Shown piece after piece: positions 15,234 through 20,267 of a DNA stretch of 20,267 nt (the first letter of the stretch is position 1; each line of letters begins with the position of its first letter). Location of the stretch: NCBI GenBank assembly GCA_003240795.1, contig QFNK01000006.1, positions 1 to 20,267 on the forward strand, given 5' to 3'. Both the position numbers and the translations under genes were made by a program. Origin of the DNA: Micavibrio aeruginosavorus. GTDB lineage: Bacteria > Pseudomonadota > Alphaproteobacteria > Micavibrionales > Micavibrionaceae. Under the pieces are notes generated by a model, which was given only the letters and a program-made list of their open reading frames with translations, was not told where the DNA came from and ran no database searches.

Positions 15234-15728
15234 ATGTTGATGTTGCCTCTATTGACCGGATTGATGAACGGTGCCGCCCGCCGCAAGGCGCAGGAAAGGC
15301 CGCTTTATCCCTCTATCGGGTATGACGAATTCTGCCGGCTGTACGACGAGGGACAGATCCTTGGCTATCACCGTGCGGCGTATAACGGCATTTTCGACCT
15401 CGGACATTCCAACCTCGATTTCTTCCCCCGCATGGCCAAGGCAAAATTCTTCGACCTTCAGCATGAGATCGGCAAAACGTCCCTGCCGTACGCAGAGCGC
15501 GAAGCCGTCAAAGATGCGATGGTGAACCTCGATATTCCGGCGCGGGAGATATGCTACCGCGGCGTTGCGCTGACCCGCGACAAGTTGAAGGACGCGGAAA
15601 TCTGGATACGCGTGAAAGGCTATGAAGGCGACGCGCGCTACCGCACGGTCGAGTTCGAGCCTGAGAAATTCGCGAAAGCGGTCATGCACATCAGTCAAAA
15701 CCGACAGCCGGTTTCGCTCGACCTCTGA
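15234..15728 (+). CDS. Unknown 164-residue protein downstream of hisD
   Basis: I do not recognise this protein. A short hydrophobic stretch opens it (MLMLPLLTGLMNGAARR), too short and too basic at its end to call a signal peptide. The rest is mixed, aromatic-rich and charged: GYDEFCRLYDEGQILGYHRAAYNGIFDLG near 28-57, then REICYRGVALTRDKLKD and an RYRTVEFEPEKFAKAV segment near the end. AAGGGAG lies about 8 nt before the ATG. It follows hisD by 64 nt on the same strand with no terminator, so it may be co-transcribed. Its stop lies 5 nt from that of the convergent hisB. Confidence 0.75.
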   Translation: MLMLPLLTGLMNGAARRKAQERPLYPSIGYDEFCRLYDEGQILGYHRAAYNGIFDLGHSNLDFFPRMAKAKFFDLQHEIGKTSLPYAEREAVKDAMVNLDIPAREICYRGVALTRDKLKDAEIWIRVKGYEGDARYRTVEFEPEKFAKAVMHISQNRQPVSLDL

Positions 15729-15733
15729 TCCGG

Positions 15734-16333
15734 TTACAGCGCGCCTTTCGTGGACGGCAATTGATCGGCGGCGCGCTGGTCTATCTCCGTCGCCATGCGC
15801 AGCGCCTTGGCGAACGCCTTGAACACGCTTTCGATGCGGTGGTGGTTGTTGTCCGCATAAAGATTTTCGACATGCAGCGTAATGCCCGCATTCTGCGCGA
15901 CCGCGTGGAAGAACTCGCGGAATAGCTCCGTCTCCATCTGCTCGCCCAGCCTGTCGGTCGTAAAGCGCACGTTCCAGACAAGATAGGGGCGCGCGGAGAT
16001 ATCGAGCGCAACGCGGCTTAACGCCTCATCCATCGGCGCATAGGCATGGCCATAGCGCGTAATGCCTTTTTTATCGCCCAGCGCCTGCTTGATAGCCTGT
16101 CCCAGCGCGATGCCCGTATCCTCGACACTATGGTGGGCATCGATCTCGAGGTCGCCCTTGCAGGAAATCTTAAGGTCGAAAAGCCCATGCCGCGCCAGTT
16201 GGTCCAGCATATGGTCGAAAAAAGCGACCCCCGTGGCGATATCCGCAGATCCCGATCCGTCCAGATTAATTCCAGCAGAAACAAGGGTTTCCTTGGTCTG
16301 GCGGTCGATTTGTGCAGTGCGGCCTATCTTCAT
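15734..16333 (-). CDS. hisB: Imidazoleglycerol-phosphate dehydratase, monofunctional
   Basis: HisB (IGPD) dehydrates imidazoleglycerol phosphate to imidazoleacetol phosphate, step six of histidine synthesis, using manganese. The 199-residue protein has both halves of the fold with metal-binding motifs [13 protein letters not shown] and [18 protein letters not shown], then [20 protein letters not shown]. The start at 16333 has AAGGA about 10 nt upstream and gives the usual [16 protein letters not shown] beginning; the frame stays open upstream without a family match. Unlike E. coli HisB it has no N-terminal HAD phosphatase domain, so histidinol-phosphate phosphatase must be a separate protein. 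In many alphaproteobacteria hisB precedes hisH-hisA-hisF; here it stands alone. Confidence 0.96.
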   Translation of the reverse strand: MKIGRTAQIDRQTKETLVSAGINLDGSGSADIATGVAFFDHMLDQLARHGLFDLKISCKGDLEIDAHHSVEDTGIALGQAIKQALGDKKGITRYGHAYAPMDEALSRVALDISARPYLVWNVRFTTDRLGEQMETELFREFFHAVAQNAGITLHVENLYADNNHHRIESVFKAFAKALRMATEIDQRAADQLPSTKGAL

Positions 16334-16426
16334 AATTTCAAAATCCTTGCCTATTTTTTTCAAAAGTATTAGATTTTCTCTTGCCATAAAAACATAATAA
16401 GTTGGCAGAGAGAAAAGAGTGATCCT

Positions 16427-17143
16427 ATGACGCCAGGTCGTCTGACAAAAGCAGGTCTTGTCTCCGGCATAGCCGCAACAGCCTTCGCAACCACAGTATT
16501 TTCCACCGATAGCATAGAGGGCTTGTACCGGACAACGGACAATCAGCATGGCAAGGCCCACGCCATGACGCTCGAGCAAAGCGTGAAAGCCCCCTTTGCC
16601 GCATCGGCCGGCTGCAACGTCCGCGTCATATCCTATTTTGACAATGCATGGCTGAGCCGTATGAACAACACGTTCGGCGATATCGCCAAATGGATTAAGG
16701 ACAATGAACTGGACGATGTTGCGTCCGTGGTCGAGCAGGTCTTTGGCGAAAACGAAGCTTTCTCCGCCCATGATGAAATGCTGATGACCGATTTCGGCAG
16801 CATGCTCCAGCATCTGGATAAGTATAAAGCAGGCACGAAAGCAGGCCTGTCCTATCTTGAAAAATCACCGGAGAATGTTGTCGGCACCGGGCTCGCGTTG
16901 ATCGCCGGCTCCCGCGCCCTGAAAGAAATGCTTACCGATGACGCCGCAAAAGAATTCGGCAATAAATTCGACAAGGAACTGAGCCGCGTGAACAAGGCGT
17001 TGCTGAACACGCAGGAGCGGCTTTATGAAGACAAGCAGAACAACTGCCACAAGGTACCTGTTCCGTCCATTCGCCCGAACAAAACGGAAGAGCAGATCAG
17101 GCCTTCGACACCAAAAGGCCCGACCATGCTTGCCATGCTCTAA
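16427..17143 (+). CDS. Unknown 238-residue protein with N-terminal membrane anchor or signal
   Basis: I do not recognise this protein. Basic residues (Arg5, Lys8) precede a hydrophobic stretch [16 protein letters not shown] (10-25), so it is probably anchored to or exported across the inner membrane; an AxA-type cleavage site is not clear. The remainder is hydrophilic and largely helical, with two Cys only (Cys63 and Cys207), which could pair if it is periplasmic. [19 protein letters not shown] (151-169) is a moderately hydrophobic helix. The C-terminus is basic and Pro-rich. It diverges from hisB with a 93-bp AT-rich shared region. It ends 3 nt before a strong terminator, so it is a single-gene transcript. 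Confidence 0.72.
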   Translation: MTPGRLTKAGLVSGIAATAFATTVFSTDSIEGLYRTTDNQHGKAHAMTLEQSVKAPFAASAGCNVRVISYFDNAWLSRMNNTFGDIAKWIKDNELDDVASVVEQVFGENEAFSAHDEMLMTDFGSMLQHLDKYKAGTKAGLSYLEKSPENVVGTGLALIAGSRALKEMLTDDAAKEFGNKFDKELSRVNKALLNTQERLYEDKQNNCHKVPVPSIRPNKTEEQIRPSTPKGPTMLAML

Positions 17144-17146
17144 TAA

Positions 17147-17173
17147 AAAAACCGGCCTACAAGGCCGGTTTTT
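17147..17173. terminator. Bidirectional intrinsic terminator
   Basis: AAAAACCGGCCT (17147-17158) and AGGCCGGTTTTT (17162-17173) form a perfect 12-bp stem with a 3-nt loop. The A-run and T-run make it work in both directions. It serves the unknown 238-residue gene on the plus strand and the convergent terC-like gene on the minus strand. Confidence 0.9.
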
Positions 17174-17193
17174 CTTGGATACTGCGTGCCGCC

Positions 17194-18198
17194 TTATACG
17201 TGCGGATGCTCATCACCCTTTTTCGTGCGCAGGAGCGAGGCGATGATACCGCCCGCAAGTACGCCGACCGTTAGGCCGAGCGATATGACAGCGGGCACAT
17301 GGTCGCCCGTAAAGTGGACGTAAATCACCTTCAAGCCGATCAGGATCAGGACGATCGACAGTGAATATTTCAAATATTCGAAGCGGTGGATGATGTGCTC
17401 GATCGCGAAGAACATCGCACGCAGGCCGAGGATCGCGAAGATGTTGGCCGTAAAGACGATGTACGGGTCCGTCGTCACCGCCAGCGCGGCAGGAACGGAG
17501 TCGAACGCGAACATGACGTCGGTCAGTTCGATCGTGCAGAGCGCGAGGAACAGCGGCGTTGCATACCAGACCATCTTGCTGGAATTCACGGACTCTCTCA
17601 TTTTCACGAAGAAATGATTTCCGTGAATCTGGTCATCCACGCGCAGGTGGCGTTTCAGGAATCGCACATAAGGTTTTTGCGAATAATCCTCTTTTTCTTC
17701 CGTATCGGTCTTGAGAAGCTTGATACCCGTCAGGATCAGGATGATGGCGAAGATAACCAGAACCCATGCGTATTGCTGCACCAGGACGGAACCCGCCGCG
17801 ATCATGATACCGCGCAGGACGACCACCCCGATAATCCCCCAGACAAGAACGCGGTGCTGGTATTGCCGCGGAATGGCGAAGGAGGAGAAAATGACAGACA
17901 TGACGAACAGGTTGTCCATCGACAGGCTGAGCTCCAGCAGCCAGACGGTATAATAATCCGCGGCTTGCGCCCCGCCGTCATTGTGCAGGATCCACAAACC
18001 GAACAGCAATCCGAGCGAAGCGTAAATCGAAGCGAGGCGAAGGGATTCCTTCAGCTCGATGACATGGTCCTTTTTGTTCAGGACGAACAGGTCGACGAAC
18101 AGCAGGGTGAAAACGAATATAAAAAATGCACCCCATATCCAGACCGCATGGCCGAGGAAATCCTGGGTTAGGAATTGAGTGAGTATCGTAAGATCCAT
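17194..18198 (-). CDS. TerC/Alx family membrane protein
   Basis: The 334-residue protein has about nine hydrophobic segments and the two TerC hallmark regions: [16 protein letters not shown] (DNLFV at 95-99) and the second-repeat [28 protein letters not shown] segment (FDSVPAA from about 232). Each repeat contributes an acidic residue to an intramembrane metal site. Characterised members (E. coli Alx, Bacillus MeeF/MeeY) are linked to manganese efflux and metallation of exported proteins; tellurite resistance is the historical name. Metal export is therefore the best guess. The start at 18198 gives the usual family length; AGGAC lies about 12 nt upstream. Its C-terminus is His/Asp-rich (GDEHPHV). 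The leader contains two hairpins, see 18240-18303. It separates hisB from hslV, which are neighbours in many relatives. Confidence 0.92.
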   Translation of the reverse strand: MDLTILTQFLTQDFLGHAVWIWGAFFIFVFTLLFVDLFVLNKKDHVIELKESLRLASIYASLGLLFGLWILHNDGGAQAADYYTVWLLELSLSMDNLFVMSVIFSSFAIPRQYQHRVLVWGIIGVVVLRGIMIAAGSVLVQQYAWVLVIFAIILILTGIKLLKTDTEEKEDYSQKPYVRFLKRHLRVDDQIHGNHFFVKMRESVNSSKMVWYATPLFLALCTIELTDVMFAFDSVPAALAVTTDPYIVFTANIFAILGLRAMFFAIEHIIHRFEYLKYSLSIVLILIGLKVIYVHFTGDHVPAVISLGLTVGVLAGGIIASLLRTKKGDEHPHV

Positions 18199-18239
18199 GT
18201 GTTTTTGGGTCCTGCTTGTTATAGTTATAAAGACGATAA

Positions 18240-18260
18240 AAACCCGCTTTTTGCGGATTT
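18240..18260 (-). terminator. Terminator-like hairpin in the terC leader
   Basis: On the minus strand AAATCCGC pairs with GCGGGTTT (seven Watson-Crick pairs plus one G-U) around a loop of five A, followed by more T (TTATC). It lies 42 nt upstream of the terC-family ATG, inside its leader, so it could attenuate transcription of that gene rather than end an upstream one, since no minus-strand gene lies before it. Confidence 0.5.
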
Positions 18261-18273
18261 GTTCCATCGTACA

Positions 18274-18303
18274 GGGCGGGGGGCGGCAAAACAACCCCTG
18301 CCC
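18274..18303 (-). promoter_or_regulatory. GC-rich hairpin upstream of the terC terminator-like hairpin
   Basis: On the minus strand GGGCAGGGG pairs with CCCCCCGCCC through two 4-bp GC blocks separated by a small internal loop, closing an 11-nt loop. With the hairpin at 18240-18260 it gives the terC leader two consecutive structures. On the plus strand it abuts the hslV -35 element. I could not match it to the yybP-ykoY manganese riboswitch from memory. Confidence 0.35.
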
Positions 18304-18331
18304 TTGACGGACGCGGTATTTCCTTTAGATG
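18304..18331 (+). promoter_or_regulatory. Weak hslV promoter candidate
   Basis: TTGACG (18304-18309, five of six matches) is followed at 16 bp by TAGATG (18326-18331), a poor -10. The start would be within a few nucleotides of the hslV ATG at 18340. No Shine-Dalgarno is present there. Confidence 0.3.
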
Positions 18332-18339
18332 TCTGCCTC

Positions 18340-18903
18340 ATGAGCAATGATCATTCCCCTTTCGACGCCACGAAGTGGCATTCCACTACCATCCTCGCCG
18401 TCCGCAAGGACGGACAGGTCGTCGTCGCCGGCGACGGACAGGTTTCCATGGGACAGACGGTCCTGAAAGGAAACGCCAAAAAAGTCCGCCGCCTGGGCAA
18501 GGACGGCAAGATCGTCGTGGGTTTCGCGGGTGCTACCGCCGACGCATTCACATTGTTCGAACGCCTGGAAGCCAAGCTTGAGGCCCATCCCGGGCAACTG
18601 ACCCGCGCCTGTGTCGAGCTGGCCAAGGACTGGCGCACGGACAAATACCTGCGCAAGCTGGAGGCTTTGATGGCCGTCTGCGACCAGAACACCTCTCTGA
18701 TCCTTTCGGGAACCGGCGACGTTGTGGAACCGGAAGACGGCATCATCGGCATCGGATCGGGCGGAAACTACGCCCTCTCCGCCGCCCGCGCCCTGATCGA
18801 CATGCCGGATATGGACGCCGAAGCCATCGCCCGCAAGGCGATGAAGATCGCGGGCGATATCTGTGTCTATACCAACCACAACCTTCTGGTTGAAAAGCTT
18901 TAG
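18340..18903 (+). CDS. hslV: ATP-dependent protease peptidase subunit HslV (ClpQ)
   Basis: HslV is the proteolytic half of the HslUV protease: two stacked hexameric rings with N-terminal Thr nucleophiles, activated by the HslU ATPase. The 187-residue protein contains [26 protein letters not shown], then [30 protein letters not shown]. The reactive Thr is Thr16 of STTIL, so 15 residues must be removed. Such an N-terminal extension is common in alphaproteobacterial HslV but absent from the E. coli enzyme, where only Met is lost. [17 protein letters not shown] (about 138-154) and the C-terminal [12 protein letters not shown] are standard. The ATG at 18340 has no Shine-Dalgarno. Two small genes separate it from hslU. 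Confidence 0.95.
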   Translation: MSNDHSPFDATKWHSTTILAVRKDGQVVVAGDGQVSMGQTVLKGNAKKVRRLGKDGKIVVGFAGATADAFTLFERLEAKLEAHPGQLTRACVELAKDWRTDKYLRKLEALMAVCDQNTSLILSGTGDVVEPEDGIIGIGSGGNYALSAARALIDMPDMDAEAIARKAMKIAGDICVYTNHNLLVEKL

Positions 18904-18985
18904 GCGCCGAAAACCCCTGAAATTACAAACCGCATGCCCCTGACGCATTGGCCCCTGCAATATTTGCGGTTCCATAATCACGCCT

Positions 18986-18999
18986 TATGACTATATATT
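18986..18999 (+). promoter_or_regulatory. AT-rich promoter-like island before the small genes
   Basis: TATATATT (18992-18999), preceded by TATGAC (18986-18991), lies in the 148-bp gap after hslV. TTGCGG (18964-18969) is 16 bp upstream of TATGAC. It may give the two small genes and hslU a promoter independent of hslV. No terminator was found after hslV. Confidence 0.35.
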
Positions 19000-19051
19000 C
19001 AACGAAATCAAAAATTTAAAAAATACGGCTTCAGTAATAAGGGTGTGTAAA

Positions 19052-19369
19052 ATGGATCACGAAGTAAATCATCAGGACATCTTCAACAAAATCACACGCG
19101 TCCTGCGCACGGAGCGTATCGAGAAATCCACCATTACCTCGATCAAGATAGATGAAGACATTGAAGCAGGCTGCGACCTGATTGTGAAATACAAGCGCCG
19201 CGGCGCGGAAAATTCACTGGGCATCCATTTCAACAATTTCGCGGAAGCCGCGCATGCGCAGAACGTGATACAGCGCGGCGATGCCGGACTTGGTGTTGAA
19301 GCTGTAGCCAAAGGCCAGCAGGCTGTTTCGACCGCGACCCACAACCGCCAGTTCGACGTTTCTTTGTAA
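19052..19369 (+). CDS. Unknown 105-residue protein between hslV and hslU
   Basis: I do not recognise this protein. It has an alpha/beta look: an amphipathic basic helix (HQDIFNKITRVLRTERIEKS, 7-26), then beta-like segments TITSIKIDED and CDLIVKYKRRG, then SLGIHFNNFAEAAHAQNVI, and a Gly/Ala/Gln-rich C-terminus. No signal peptide or membrane segment is present and there is one Cys. AAGGG lies 8 nt before the ATG; an in-frame GTG three codons upstream is less well placed. It is followed 17 nt later by a second small gene that overlaps hslU, which makes all of them likely to be one transcript. Confidence 0.68.
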   Translation: MDHEVNHQDIFNKITRVLRTERIEKSTITSIKIDEDIEAGCDLIVKYKRRGAENSLGIHFNNFAEAAHAQNVIQRGDAGLGVEAVAKGQQAVSTATHNRQFDVSL

Positions 19370-19386
19370 GGCTGACAGGCTGTAAA

Positions 19387-19704
19387 ATGACAAGTCTCCG
19401 CCAGATGAGCGATCGGGCAACTCTCCGGGAGTTGCTCGAAAAAGAGGCGATTATCGAAAGCGTCATTCGTGACGGGCAGGAACTGACCGTGTCCTTTTTG
19501 ACGGCGGTCAATTTTGTGGGCGACGGCACGCTTGATGCTGACCGGGCGGAGCATTGCCCCAATCCGTGCTTTTTCAAAACTGCTGAATTGCGTCTGGACT
19601 GCGGCAGCGAAAGCTTCGCAGAAATATCTCGTAAAAAACTGGATACAAAATCACTCGAAAATCGCTTGAATGTTCCGCCCCTGCGCCTAAATTACGGTGC
19701 ATGA
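19387..19704 (+). CDS. Unknown 105-residue protein translationally coupled to hslU
   Basis: I do not recognise this protein. It begins with a charged helix ([24 protein letters not shown], 4-27), then beta-prone [17 protein letters not shown], a Cys-containing middle (HCPNPCFF near 56-63, LDCG near 70-73; three Cys in all), and a basic C-terminus. CPxPC-like spacing of the first two Cys suggests possible metal or thiol chemistry, but no full motif is seen. An AGG about 7 nt upstream is a modest Shine-Dalgarno. Its TGA stop overlaps the hslU ATG as ATGA, so hslU translation probably depends partly on it. Confidence 0.68.
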   Translation: MTSLRQMSDRATLRELLEKEAIIESVIRDGQELTVSFLTAVNFVGDGTLDADRAEHCPNPCFFKTAELRLDCGSESFAEISRKKLDTKSLENRLNVPPLRLNYGA

Positions 19705-20267
19705 AAGACGCAAAAACAAACGACATCCCCGCCTTTTCCCCCCGCGAAATCGTATCCGAGCTTGACCGCAATATCATCGGCCAGAAGGAAGCGAAGCGCG
19801 CGGTATCCATCGCCCTGCGCAACCGCTGGCGCCGCATGCAGCTGGACGACGCGATGCAGGAAGAAGTCTATCCGAAAAACATTCTGATGATCGGACCGAC
19901 GGGTGTCGGTAAAACGGAAATCGCCCGCCGCCTTGCAAAGCTGGCGCAGGCGCCGTTCGTAAAAGTCGAAGCCACGAAATTCACCGAAGTCGGCTATGTC
20001 GGTAAGGATGTTGAATCTATCATACGCGATCTGGTGGAGGCCGGCCTCCACATGACGCGCGATAAGATGCGCAAAAGCGTGCAGGCACAGGCGGAAATCT
20101 ATGCGGAGGAGCGCGTGCTGAGCGCCCTTGTCGGCGAAGGCGCCAGTGAAGCCACAAAGAATGCCTTCCGCGAAAAACTCCGCCGCGGCGAAATGAACGA
20201 CAAGGAAATCGAACTCGATCTCGCCGACAACGGCAATCCGATGAGCAACTTCATGGACATCCCCGGC
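19701..20267 (+). CDS. hslU: ATP-dependent protease ATPase subunit HslU (ClpY), N-terminal 189 residues
   Basis: HslU is the hexameric AAA+ unfoldase that feeds substrates to HslV. The visible part has the family start [34 protein letters not shown], Walker A GPTGVGKT (65-72), [22 protein letters not shown] with the GYVG pore loop (98-101), and the beginning of the I domain from about residue 115. The frame is open to the window edge; Walker B, sensors and the HslV-contacting C-terminus lie outside. The ATG overlaps the stop of the preceding small gene. In relatives hslV and hslU are normally adjacent. Confidence 0.96.
   Translation, partial: MKDAKTNDIPAFSPREIVSELDRNIIGQKEAKRAVSIALRNRWRRMQLDDAMQEEVYPKNILMIGPTGVGKTEIARRLAKLAQAPFVKVEATKFTEVGYVGKDVESIIRDLVEAGLHMTRDKMRKSVQAQAEIYAEERVLSALVGEGASEATKNAFREKLRRGEMNDKEIELDLADNGNPMSNFMDIPG

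Noticed and set aside
16334..16813. N-terminal extension of hisB up to 16813 in the same frame
   Set aside because: No family match, it would overlap the unknown plus-strand gene, and 16333 has a proper Shine-Dalgarno and canonical HisB N-terminus.
18199..18303. yybP-ykoY manganese riboswitch before the terC-family gene
   Set aside because: Expected from the family, but I could not find its conserved loop sequences; only generic hairpins are visible, so no riboswitch is called.
1..20267. Mobile elements, CRISPR arrays, defence systems, tRNA or rRNA genes
   Set aside because: No transposase, integrase, direct-repeat array, nuclease/toxin pair or cloverleaf was found by reading; gene content is housekeeping plus unknowns.

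Overview
The window looks like chromosomal DNA of an alphaproteobacterium. It is GC-rich, densely packed and made mostly of housekeeping genes. The evidence for the lineage is the psd-pssA pair, a short monofunctional HisB, an HslV with an N-terminal extension before the processed Thr, and leftovers of the alphaproteobacterial his/hslVU neighbourhood (HIT protein, hisA, hisE, hisB, hslV, hslU). I could not identify a species. No phage, transposon, CRISPR array, tRNA or rRNA was seen.

Layout. The left edge (1-1648, minus strand) holds a LOG-family nucleotide-processing protein and a GGDEF diguanylate cyclase cut by the window. From 1869 to 4050 a plus-strand lipid operon makes phosphatidylethanolamine: psd, pssA and a second CDP-alcohol phosphotransferase-like gene whose catalytic aspartates appear to be replaced. 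Next come, on the minus strand, two tandem genes of unknown function (4047-5270), comM (5412-6947) and a DUF2254 membrane protein (6997-8283). An unknown acidic protein (8455-9090) and a HIT protein (9093-9452) follow.

From 9507 to 16333 histidine and cysteine biosynthesis genes are interleaved: hisA, a HAD-type phosphatase translationally coupled to hisE, cysK-cysE (minus), a GNAT acetyltransferase (minus), a divergent hisD, an unknown 164-residue gene and hisB (minus). The HAD enzyme is a candidate for histidinol-phosphate phosphatase, an activity that the monofunctional HisB here cannot supply. hisF, hisH, hisG, hisI and hisC are not in the window.

The right end (16427-20267) holds an unknown membrane-anchored or exported protein, a bidirectional terminator, a TerC/Alx-type membrane protein with a structured leader, hslV, two small unknown genes and the start of hslU. 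The second small gene overlaps hslU by ATGA, so the HslUV protease operon contains two uncharacterised proteins.

The points most worth checking are the degenerate CDP-alcohol phosphotransferase paralogue, the HAD-hisE coupling, the HisD with non-canonical zinc ligands, and the small genes between hslV and hslU.
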